Origin: Deltaproteobacteria bacterium
GTDB lineage: Bacteria; Myxococcota_A; Polyangia; Polyangiales; Ga0077539
Reading direction: 5' to 3'
DNA: 64,000 nt
NCBI GenBank assembly: GCA_016218725.1
Contig: JACRDB010000137.1
Location: 1-64,000 of the forward strand
The first letter of the stretch is position 1; every line of letters starts with the position of its first letter. Positions 41,646 through 48,795 of the stretch are shown here, one piece after another. The position numbers and the translations under genes were made by a program. The notes beneath the pieces were generated by a model. That model was not told the DNA's origin, did not search any database, and was given only the letters and a program-made list of their open reading frames with translations.

Positions 41646-44600
41646 ATGACGACAAGCGTTGAGGCCGAGGGGGTGATCGTCGGGGCGGACGGGGTGGTCT
41701 ACGACGAGACGAGCATCAAGGGGCTCAAGGGGCTGGAGGCGGTGCGCAAGGTCCCCGGGATGTACATCGGGGACGTGCACGACGGGACGGGGCTGCACCA
41801 CCTGGTGTGGGAGGTGGTGGACAACTCCATTGACGAGTACTTCGCGGGGGTGTGCACGCGCATCGATGTGACGGTGCATGCGGACGGGAGCGTGCGGGTG
41901 ACGGACGACGGGCGGGGGATCCCGACGGGGATCCACCCCGAGGAGGGGGTGAGCACGGCGCAGCTTGTGTTCACGAACCTGCATTTTGGGGGCAAGTTCG
42001 ACAACAAGAGCTACAAGGTCTCGTCGGGGATCCACGGCGTGGGGGTGAAGGCCGTGAACGCGGTGAGCGAGCGGCTGAAGCTGGAGATCTGGCGCGGGGG
42101 CAAGGTCTGGGAGCAGGAGTACCGGGCGGGGGAGCCGCAGGCGCCGATCGCGGCGGTGGGGGACACGGACCGGCACGGCACGGCGGTGACCTTCAAGCCG
42201 GACCCGACGATCTTCACGATGACGGAGTTCTCCTTCGAGGTGCTGGAGAACCGCTTGCGGGAGCTGTCGTTCCTGAACGCGGGGCTGGAGATCCAGCTCA
42301 CGGACGAGCGCACGAGCGCGGAGACGCACACGTACCTGCACCGGGGCGGGATCGGGGAGTACATCGGGTTCCTGAACGCGGCCAAGGTGGCGCTGCACCC
42401 GGAGCCGGTGGCGCTGCGGGGCGAGCAGACCCTGGAGGACGGCGGCGTGGTGGTGGTGGAGGTGGCGCTCCAGTGGACGGACTCGTTCTACGAGTCGCTC
42501 CTGCCGTTCACGAACAACATCCACAACAAGGACGGCGGGACGCACGTGGCGGGGTTCCGCACGGCGATCACGCGCTGCGTGAACACCTACGGGGCGGAGC
42601 GCAACCTCTTGAAGGAGCTCAAGGGCGCGGCGCTCCAGGGGGAGGACGTGCGCGAGGGGCTGACGGCGGTGATCTCCGTGAAGCACCCGCACCCGTCGTA
42701 CAGCGCGCAGACCAAGCACAAGCTGGTGTCCTCGGAGGTGCAGGGCATCGTGGCGTCGGTGCTCCAGGACCGGCTCTCGCTGTTCCTGGAGCAGAACCCG
42801 CCGGTGGCCAAGAAGATCCTGGAGAAGTGCGTGCTGGCGGCGCAGGCGCGGGAGGCGGCCCGCAAGGCCCGGGAGCTGATCCACCGCAAGGGCGTGCTGG
42901 ACGCCACGAGCCTGCCGGGCAAGCTCGCGGACTGCCAGGAGCGGGACCCCTCGCGCTGCGAGCTGTTCATCGTGGAGGGCGACAGCGCCGGGGGGTGCTT
43001 TTCGGGAGACACGGAGGTGGCGCTGGCGGACGGGCGCGCGGTGAGCTTCGCGCAGCTCGCGCGCGAGGAGGCCGAGGGGCGGGAGAACTACGGCTACACC
43101 ATCCGGCGTGACGGGACCGTGGGGCTGGAGCGGATCGTCCACGTGCGCTGCACGAAGCGCGACGCCGAGGTGGTCCGGGTGACGCTCGATGACGGGGCGG
43201 CGGTGGTGTGCACGCCGGACCACCGGTTCATGCTGCGCGGCGGCGGCTACTGCGCGGCGGGGGACCTGGCGCCGGGCGCATCGCTGATGCCGCTCTACCG
43301 CAAGGTGTCGAGCCGGGCGGAGCCAGGCATCACCATCGAGGGCTACGAGCTGGTGCACGACCCGCGCAGCGGGCGTTGGGTGTACACGCACCAGCTCCTG
43401 TCAGCCTGGCGTGACCGCCAGCGCGGCGCCGAGCGCGACGGCAAGCTGGCGGACCTCCGCGGGGAACTCTCCGCGCAGTCCTTCCTGTCTTCGGGCGACG
43501 AGGCCCGCGCTCGGGACGCCGTCGCGCACCACAACCACCGCGTCGCGCGCGTCGAACGGCTCACCGAGCGCGTGGACGTGTTCGACCTCGAGGTCCCCGG
43601 CACGCACAACTTTGCGCTGGCCTGCGGCGTGTTTGTACACAACAGCGCGAAGCAGGGCCGGGACCGCAAGCACCAGGCGATCCTCCCGCTGCGGGGCAAG
43701 ATCCTGAACGTGGAGCGCGTGCGCTTCGAGAAGATGCTCGGCAACGCGGAGGTGGGCACGCTCATCACGGCGCTGGGGGTGAACATCCGGGCCGAGGCCA
43801 AGGACGACGGCGACGGCAACGGCAACGGCGGCAGCGCCCCGCGCTTCGACCTGGAGAAGCTCCGGTACCACCGGATCTGCATCATGAGCGTGGACGGCGA
43901 GGAGCACGTCTTCGTGCGGGGCCGCGAGGGCGCGAGGATGGTGGCCATCGGTCCCTTCATCGACGACCTCCTGGGCGGCCCCGCGGAGCCCGGGGCGGGC
44001 GTCGCGCGCCGCGTCGGCGGGGACCTCGGCGAGGTGCTGTGCTTCGGCCTCGACGACCACACGGTGCGCTTTCGGCCGATCCGCATGGTGCTGCGCCACG
44101 GCCTGGACGAGGCCCTCTACGAGGTGCGGGCGGCGTACGGGCGCTCCGTGCGGGTCACGGCGAGCCACAGCGTGTTCGTGTACGAAGACGGCGCCGTGGT
44201 GCTCAAGCGGGGCGACGCGCTGCGCGCGGGGGACCGCCTGGTGGCGCCCCGCGCGCTGCGCCTCCCGACGGAGTCCCCGCCGCGGGTGGACCTCCTGCGG
44301 GCGCTGCACCGGTCCCCGGAGGCTGCCGCGCAGGTGTGGGTGCGAGGCCCCGCGGTGGAGCAGTGGTTCCAGGCCAGGGTGCTGGAGGCCCCCGTCGGTG
44401 CCGTGAGGGATTGTGCGAGGTTGTCTGCGCTCTCCGTCGAGGACCTCGAGTGGTTCGCGGAGCGGGAGGACCTGGAGCTCACCGCGGAGCACCAGGGCAG
44501 GCGTGGCATCGGCCGCTTCCTGGAGGTGGACGCGAGGCTCCTGACGGTGCTCGGGTGCTTCCTTGGGGAGGGGTCGAGCTGTGATCGCGACGGTATCCGT

Positions 44601-46187
44601 CTCGCGGTCAAGAGCACCGTACAGCGCTCCGTGGAGGAGCTCACGGGCTCCCTTGCGTCGGTGTTCGGGCTCACCGCGGCGCACTGCGAGTTCGATGCGC
44701 GGAGCGGGCAGGTGCGCCTGGGGCACCGCGTGGCGGCCCTCGCCTGGCAGGAGGTCTTCGGCTTCCGCGGCGCCGCTTCGCTCGCCAGGCGGGTGCCGGA
44801 CCTCGCCTACAACGTGCCCGACGCGCTGCGGCTCGCGTTCCTACGCGGTTGTCTCCTGGGCGCTGGCGTCGTGTCTGAAGATGGCCTCTCCATCGAGACT
44901 CCGTCTCGTTGGATCGCCAGCGGGACCATGTACCTGTTGTGCTCGCTTGGGGTGGTCGCGTCCCTGACCGGCGGTGAACGCGAGGACCGCCACACGCACT
45001 GGACCGTCACCGTCGCGGCGCGGGAGGACCTCGCGAGGCTCTCCGCGGTGTGGTCCGACCACGCCGGAGCCGCGACCGTGGGCGCCCTCCTCCTGCGTGA
45101 GGGCAACCCCGGCGCGCGTCGCTTCGAGGCCCTGGACGGGGACCTCCTGGCGCTGCCGGTGGAGCGCGTGGTCGAGGTGCCCGCATCCAACGGGCAGGTG
45201 TACGATTTCTCCGTCGAGGGGGACGAGAACTTCATCGCCGGGATGGGCGGCGTGTGCTGCCACAACACCGACGCGGACGTAGACGGGAGTCACATCCGCA
45301 CGCTGCTCCTGACGTTCTTCTACCGGCAGATGCCGGAGCTGGTGGAGAAGGGCTTCCTGTACATCGCGCAGCCGCCGTTGTATGGCGTGCGGCGCGGCAA
45401 GAAGGTCACCTACGTCAAGGACGACGAGGCCCTCGCGCGCCAGGTGATCGAGGCGGGCACCGAGGGGGTGGTGCTCCGGACGCCCTCCGGGGAGCTCGCC
45501 GACGAGCCCCTGCGGGAGCTCCTCTCGCGGCTGCACCACGGGCAGGCGCTCTTGGCGCGCATGGAGCTGCGGTGCGAGACCGCGGTGGTGGAGGCGCTCC
45601 TGCGGAGCGACGCGCTGGACGCCGACGCCCTGCGGGACCCGGCGCGGATCGACGAGGGCATGGCGAAGATCACCGCGTGGCTGGAGGCCCACCGGCCGGA
45701 GGTGCTCCCGCTGCGGTACACCGTGGAGGACGACCCGGAGCACAGCAGCCGCAAGGTGCACGTGCGGGTGAAGGGCGGCCTCGTGGGGCGCACCACGCAC
45801 CTGACGCACGGGTTCTTGCACGGGCCCGAGCTCGGGGAGCTCCTGCCCATCGAGCGGCGCCTGCGGGAGCTCGGGGCCTTCCCGTGGACGCTCCAGGACG
45901 GGGACAAGGCGCGCGCGGTGGCCCACGGGGGCGAGCTCTATGCGCTGGTGGACCAGCGTGGGCGCAAGGGGGCGGCGATCCAGCGGTACAAGGGCCTCGG
46001 GGAGATGAGCGCCGAGCAGCTCTGGGAGACCACCATGGACCCGGCCCGGCGGGTGCTCCTGCGGGTGCGCGTGGAGGACGCGGCCCTGACGGACAAGATG
46101 ATGACACTGCTCATGGGCGACGAGGTCGAGCCCCGCCGGGCGTTCATCGAGAAGAACGCTCTGTCCGTGCGCAATCTGGATATCTGA
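41646..46187 (+). CDS. gyrB: DNA gyrase subunit B with two inteins
   Basis: The 1513-residue precursor yields a GyrB of about 837 residues after splicing. The N-extein (1-450) has the GHKL ATPase motifs: VDNSIDEYFAG, DDGRGIPTG and GIHGVGVKAVNAVSERL. The Toprim catalytic segments are each interrupted by an intein: EGDSAGG/SAKQGRDR after residue 450, and RICIM/TDADVDGSHI after 747. The C-extein ends RRAFIEKNALSVRNLDI. Gyrase introduces negative supercoils with GyrA, which is not in this window. Because both breaks lie inside the active site, gyrase activity depends on correct splicing. The start ATG has GAGGGA about 8 nt upstream. Confidence 0.97.
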   Translation: MTTSVEAEGVIVGADGVVYDETSIKGLKGLEAVRKVPGMYIGDVHDGTGLHHLVWEVVDNSIDEYFAGVCTRIDVTVHADGSVRVTDDGRGIPTGIHPEEGVSTAQLVFTNLHFGGKFDNKSYKVSSGIHGVGVKAVNAVSERLKLEIWRGGKVWEQEYRAGEPQAPIAAVGDTDRHGTAVTFKPDPTIFTMTEFSFEVLENRLRELSFLNAGLEIQLTDERTSAETHTYLHRGGIGEYIGFLNAAKVALHPEPVALRGEQTLEDGGVVVVEVALQWTDSFYESLLPFTNNIHNKDGGTHVAGFRTAITRCVNTYGAERNLLKELKGAALQGEDVREGLTAVISVKHPHPSYSAQTKHKLVSSEVQGIVASVLQDRLSLFLEQNPPVAKKILEKCVLAAQAREAARKARELIHRKGVLDATSLPGKLADCQERDPSRCELFIVEGDSAGGCFSGDTEVALADGRAVSFAQLAREEAEGRENYGYTIRRDGTVGLERIVHVRCTKRDAEVVRVTLDDGAAVVCTPDHRFMLRGGGYCAAGDLAPGASLMPLYRKVSSRAEPGITIEGYELVHDPRSGRWVYTHQLLSAWRDRQRGAERDGKLADLRGELSAQSFLSSGDEARARDAVAHHNHRVARVERLTERVDVFDLEVPGTHNFALACGVFVHNSAKQGRDRKHQAILPLRGKILNVERVRFEKMLGNAEVGTLITALGVNIRAEAKDDGDGNGNGGSAPRFDLEKLRYHRICIMSVDGEEHVFVRGREGARMVAIGPFIDDLLGGPAEPGAGVARRVGGDLGEVLCFGLDDHTVRFRPIRMVLRHGLDEALYEVRAAYGRSVRVTASHSVFVYEDGAVVLKRGDALRAGDRLVAPRALRLPTESPPRVDLLRALHRSPEAAAQVWVRGPAVEQWFQARVLEAPVGAVRDCARLSALSVEDLEWFAEREDLELTAEHQGRRGIGRFLEVDARLLTVLGCFLGEGSSCDRDGIRLAVKSTVQRSVEELTGSLASVFGLTAAHCEFDARSGQVRLGHRVAALAWQEVFGFRGAASLARRVPDLAYNVPDALRLAFLRGCLLGAGVVSEDGLSIETPSRWIASGTMYLLCSLGVVASLTGGEREDRHTHWTVTVAAREDLARLSAVWSDHAGAATVGALLLREGNPGARRFEALDGDLLALPVERVVEVPASNGQVYDFSVEGDENFIAGMGGVCCHNTDADVDGSHIRTLLLTFFYRQMPELVEKGFLYIAQPPLYGVRRGKKVTYVKDDEALARQVIEAGTEGVVLRTPSGELADEPLRELLSRLHHGQALLARMELRCETAVVEALLRSDALDADALRDPARIDEGMAKITAWLEAHRPEVLPLRYTVEDDPEHSSRKVHVRVKGGLVGRTTHLTHGFLHGPELGELLPIERRLRELGAFPWTLQDGDKARAVAHGGELYALVDQRGRKGAAIQRYKGLGEMSAEQLWETTMDPARRVLLRVRVEDAALTDKMMTLLMGDEVEPRRAFIEKNALSVRNLDI
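42996..43643 (+). other. Intein 1 of GyrB (216 aa, apparently without working endonuclease)
   Basis: It starts with Cys (CFSGDTEVALADG, block A), has block B VVCTPDHRFML with the TxxH His, block F VDVFDLEVPGTHNFA and ends GVFVHN before Ser+1. The middle holds YTHQLLSAWRDRQRG and HHNHRVARVERL, which look like scraps of an HNH endonuclease domain without the catalytic core, so splicing is likely intact but homing lost. It sits in the GDSAGG/SAKQ site. Confidence 0.9.
43887..45266 (+). other. Intein 2 of GyrB (460 aa, LAGLIDADG type, Ser-1)
   Basis: It starts with Ser (SVDGEEHVFVRG) instead of Cys, has block B VRVTASHSVFVY, block F VYDFSVEGDENFIAG and ends GVCCHN before Thr+1. A LAGLIDADG-type endonuclease fills the middle. 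The first motif LLTVLGCFLGEGS keeps its acidic residue; the second, FLRGCLLGAGVV, has lost the Asp, so cutting activity is doubtful. It interrupts the catalytic TDADVDGSHI motif. Confidence 0.9.
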
Positions 46188-46209
46188 GCGGCCCGGGGTC
46201 GGTGTCGGC

Positions 46210-46226
46210 GGTGGCGATCCGCCACC
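46210..46226 (+). terminator. Hairpin downstream of gyrB
   Basis: GGTGGCG-ATC-CGCCACC is a perfect 7-bp stem with a 3-nt loop, 23 bp after the gyrB stop. It is followed by several more CCGCCACC copies and no U-tract, so terminator function is only suggested. Confidence 0.35.
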
Positions 46227-46305
46227 TTCCGCCGCCACCCGCCACCCTGAATCCGCCACCAGCATCGCTCACCGAGGCCCTGCCCGTGGGGTTGCGCCGG
46301 CGCAG

Positions 46306-46617
46306 GTGAGGGCCATTCTCAATGTGCTCAGTGCGCCCATGTTGGCGTACCTCAAGGAGGCCGCGGTGGACGTCAACAAGATCCCGGAGAGCCCCTGGGT
46401 CAAGGCATGGAGGCTCGAGCTCGAAGCCAAGGGCAAGGCCGAAGGCGAGGCCCGGGCCGTGCTCAAGGTGCTCTCGGCGAGGGGGCTGGCGGTCACCGAG
46501 GCGCAGGCCGCCAAGGTGCTGGCGTGCCAGGATCTCGCGCAGCTCGACGCGTGGCTGCGGGCGGTGGCGTCGGTGCCCTCGATGGAGGCGCTGCTCGGGA
46601 TCCCCTCGGCGTCGTGA
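46306..46617 (+). pseudogene. C-terminal fragment of an Rpn-type PD-(D/E)XK nuclease/transposase
   Basis: The 103-residue ORF (GTG 46306) contains LELEAKGKAEGEARAVLKVL followed by SARGLAVTEAQAAKVLACQD and LAQLDAWLRAVASVPSMEAL. This resembles the tail of Rpn-family recombination-promoting nucleases, where a GxAEGEA linker precedes this helical region. The catalytic nuclease domain that should lie upstream is missing, and gyrB ends just 118 bp before. The gene is therefore probably a truncated remnant, though a small protein could still be made. Confidence 0.5.
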
Positions 46618-46668
46618 GAGCCTCCCCGGGGTGGCCCGCCGCGGGACCCACGAATGCCAAGGCCCTGG

Positions 46669-46697
46669 TTGACAAGCGCCGTGAGGGGGGGCACACT
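46669..46697 (+). promoter_or_regulatory. Putative sigma-70-type promoter
   Basis: TTGACA (46669-46674), a 17-bp spacer and CACACT (46692-46697) stand 13 bp before ATG 46711. The -35 is a perfect consensus; the -10 is weak. Confidence 0.5.
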
Positions 46698-46710
46698 CCC
46701 CCGCCTCACC

Positions 46711-46956
46711 ATGCAGAAGCCCCGGTTTCGTACCGTCGAGAAGTCCGCCTGGGTGTTCGCCACCACCCGGCTCCACCCCCAGAAGCCCCGGAAGATGGAC
46801 CGGCGGACCGCCACCCGCTGCGGGTACCTGGCCACCGCCGCCGCGCTCCTCAACCGACCGGAGCGGGACCTGCCCACGCCCTTCCTCGATGAGCCCATGT
46901 CCCGCTACGTGGCGCGCCTCAAGGCCGGTGCGAGCACGCACGGCTCCAACGGTTGA
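46711..46956 (+). CDS. Unknown 81-aa protein coupled to an MBL-fold hydrolase
   Basis: The product starts MQKPRFRTVEKSAWVFATTR and is basic in its first half (KPRKMDRRTATRCGYLATAA), with a more acidic C-terminal part (FLDEPMSRYVARLKAG). I recognise no family. A promoter with a consensus -35 lies upstream, and the TGA stop overlaps the TTG start of the next gene (TTGA), so it is probably real and made together with the metallo-beta-lactamase-fold protein. Confidence 0.55.
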   Translation: MQKPRFRTVEKSAWVFATTRLHPQKPRKMDRRTATRCGYLATAAALLNRPERDLPTPFLDEPMSRYVARLKAGASTHGSNG

Positions 46957-47849
46957 ACTCTCCCACCTCGGGCTCGGGCTTCGAGGTGACCTTCTGGGGG
47001 GTGCGGGGGAGCATCCCCTCACCGGGGCCCCGCACCGTCGCCACCGGCGGAAACACAAGCTGCGTCGAGGTCCGCGTCGGCGGGCAGCTCGTGGTCTTTG
47101 ACGGGGGTACGGGCCTGCGCCTCCTGGGCGAGAAGCTCCTGGAGGAGCTGCCCGTCACCGCCCACCTGTTCTTCTCCCACGTCCACTGGGACCACATCCA
47201 GGGCTTCCCTTTCTTTACCCCGGCGTTCCTCAAGGGCAACACCTTCCATTTGTATGGCACCCGGAACGTGTCCAAGACCATCGAGGAGACCCTCGCCGGG
47301 CAGATGGACTACCCCAATTTTCCGGTGACCCTCAAGGACATGGCCGCCACCATGCGCTTCCGCGACCTGGCGGAGCTCGAGGAGGTGCGCCTGGCCGACG
47401 GGGCCGTGCGGATCTTCGGCGTGTCGGGCAACCACCCCAACGGGGTCTTCGCGTACCGGGTGGAGTACGGCGGGCACGTGCTGGTGTACGCCACGGACAC
47501 CGAGCACTACGCCGTCCATGACCCGAAGATGCTCCAGGTCGCCCAGGACGCCGACGTGTTCATCTACGACTCGCAGTACACCCCCGAGGAGTACGCGGGT
47601 GATGGCGGGCGCCGCCCGAGGGTCGGCTGGGGCCACTCCACCATGATGGAGGGCGCGGCCCTCGCGGAGCTCGCCAACGTGGGCACCTACGTGCTCTACC
47701 ACCACGATCCCGGCCAGGACGACGCCGCCGTGCGCGAGAAGGAGCGCCGCGCCCGGGAGCGCTTCCCGCGCGCCATCGCCGCCGTGGAGGGCCTCCGGCT
47801 GGACGTCACCCGCGCCCGCCAGGGGCCCGCAGCCTCCCGCCTGGCGTAG
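46953..47849 (+). CDS. Metallo-beta-lactamase-fold hydrolase
   Basis: The 298-residue protein has FWGVRGSIPSPGPRTVATGG and NTSCVEV near the N-terminus, the metal motif HVHWDH (76-81), SGNHPNGVFAYRVEYGG, YATDTEH and a late YHHDPGQDD. The FWGVRGSxPxPG start and HxHxDHIQG motif define a subgroup of MBL proteins that includes phosphodiesterase-like enzymes and sensor modules. The actual substrate is unknown. It starts at TTG 46953, overlapping the stop of the 81-aa gene, because conservation begins at once. Confidence 0.82.
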   Translation: MNSPTSGSGFEVTFWGVRGSIPSPGPRTVATGGNTSCVEVRVGGQLVVFDGGTGLRLLGEKLLEELPVTAHLFFSHVHWDHIQGFPFFTPAFLKGNTFHLYGTRNVSKTIEETLAGQMDYPNFPVTLKDMAATMRFRDLAELEEVRLADGAVRIFGVSGNHPNGVFAYRVEYGGHVLVYATDTEHYAVHDPKMLQVAQDADVFIYDSQYTPEEYAGDGGRRPRVGWGHSTMMEGAALAELANVGTYVLYHHDPGQDDAAVREKERRARERFPRAIAAVEGLRLDVTRARQGPAASRLA

Positions 47850-47991
47850 CGCGAAAGGTTTGCGCGCCCTCCGGGGGGGCGCCGCAGCCCGTGCGGGTTT
47901 CGTGAGGGTCCCTGGTTCGCGTTCCTGGGCGCCGCCCGCACACGCTGCGTGGCATTGCGTGTGCAGGGCACGCTGGCCGTCGGAGGCGTTC

Positions 47992-48795
47992 ATGGCACTG
48001 CTCGGGTCTGCGGCGGCACTGGAAGCGTATCGTCACTCGCTGGCGGGGATCGTCCCTCTGGACCCCGAGGAGGAGAGGTCGCTGGCCCAGCGCTGGAAGA
48101 CCGGAGACGAGGACGCCGGGCGGCGGCTGGTGGAGGCCAGCCTGCCCTTCGTGATCACCATCGCGACGGAGTATCGCCGCTGGGGGGTGCCCCTGGAGGA
48201 CCTGATCCAGCAGGGCAACCTCGGGCTCCTGAAGGGCGCCCTGCGCTTTGATCCGGAGCGGGACTGCCGCTTGATCACCTACGCGGTGTACTGGATCCGT
48301 GCGGAGATCCGGGAGTACGTCGTGCGCGGGTACCGTCTGGTGCGCATCGGCGGGAGCAAGGGCGAACGCCGCGCGTTGCGCGCGTACCGGCGCACACGGG
48401 AGGAGGACCCGGCGCGCCTGGCGGAGCTCTCCGGGGTGTCCGTCGAGCACGCCACGCGGCTCCTGCCCATGCTCCGGCAGCGGGACGCCTCCCTGGACGC
48501 CACCCCGGACGGGGAGACCTCGCCGGTGGAGCGCCTGCGGGACCCGTCGCCCTCGCCCGAGGAGCTCTGCCAGCGCAGCGCCGACGGGGGCGCCGCGCGC
48601 GAGCGCATCCACGCGGCCATGGCGCAGCTCTCCAGCCGCGAGCGCTGGATCGTCGAGCGGCGCGTGCTGGACGACGAGGACGTCACCCTGGAGTCCCTGG
48701 GGCAGCGCCTCGGGATCTCCAAGGAGCGCGTCCGGCAGATCGAGGCTCGGGCATTCCAGAAGCTCCGGGGCGCCCTCACAGACCTGGCGGCGTAG
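47992..48795 (+). CDS. RpoH-like (sigma-32) RNA polymerase sigma factor
   Basis: The 267-residue protein shows region 2 (LVEASLPFVITIATEYRRWG, PLEDLIQQGNLGLLKGALRF, YAVYWIRAEIREYVVRGYRL) with an RpoH-box-like SKGERRALRAYRR right after it. Region 4 reads LGQRLGISKERVRQIEARAF. The length and the absence of an N-terminal region 1.1 point to the heat-shock-type group. Myxobacteria have several such factors, so the regulon cannot be predicted. ATG 47992 was chosen because the family begins there; the open frame reaches further upstream. The 3' end overlaps the convergent gene by 20 bp. Confidence 0.85.
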   Translation: MALLGSAAALEAYRHSLAGIVPLDPEEERSLAQRWKTGDEDAGRRLVEASLPFVITIATEYRRWGVPLEDLIQQGNLGLLKGALRFDPERDCRLITYAVYWIRAEIREYVVRGYRLVRIGGSKGERRALRAYRRTREEDPARLAELSGVSVEHATRLLPMLRQRDASLDATPDGETSPVERLRDPSPSPEELCQRSADGGAARERIHAAMAQLSSRERWIVERRVLDDEDVTLESLGQRLGISKERVRQIEARAFQKLRGALTDLAA

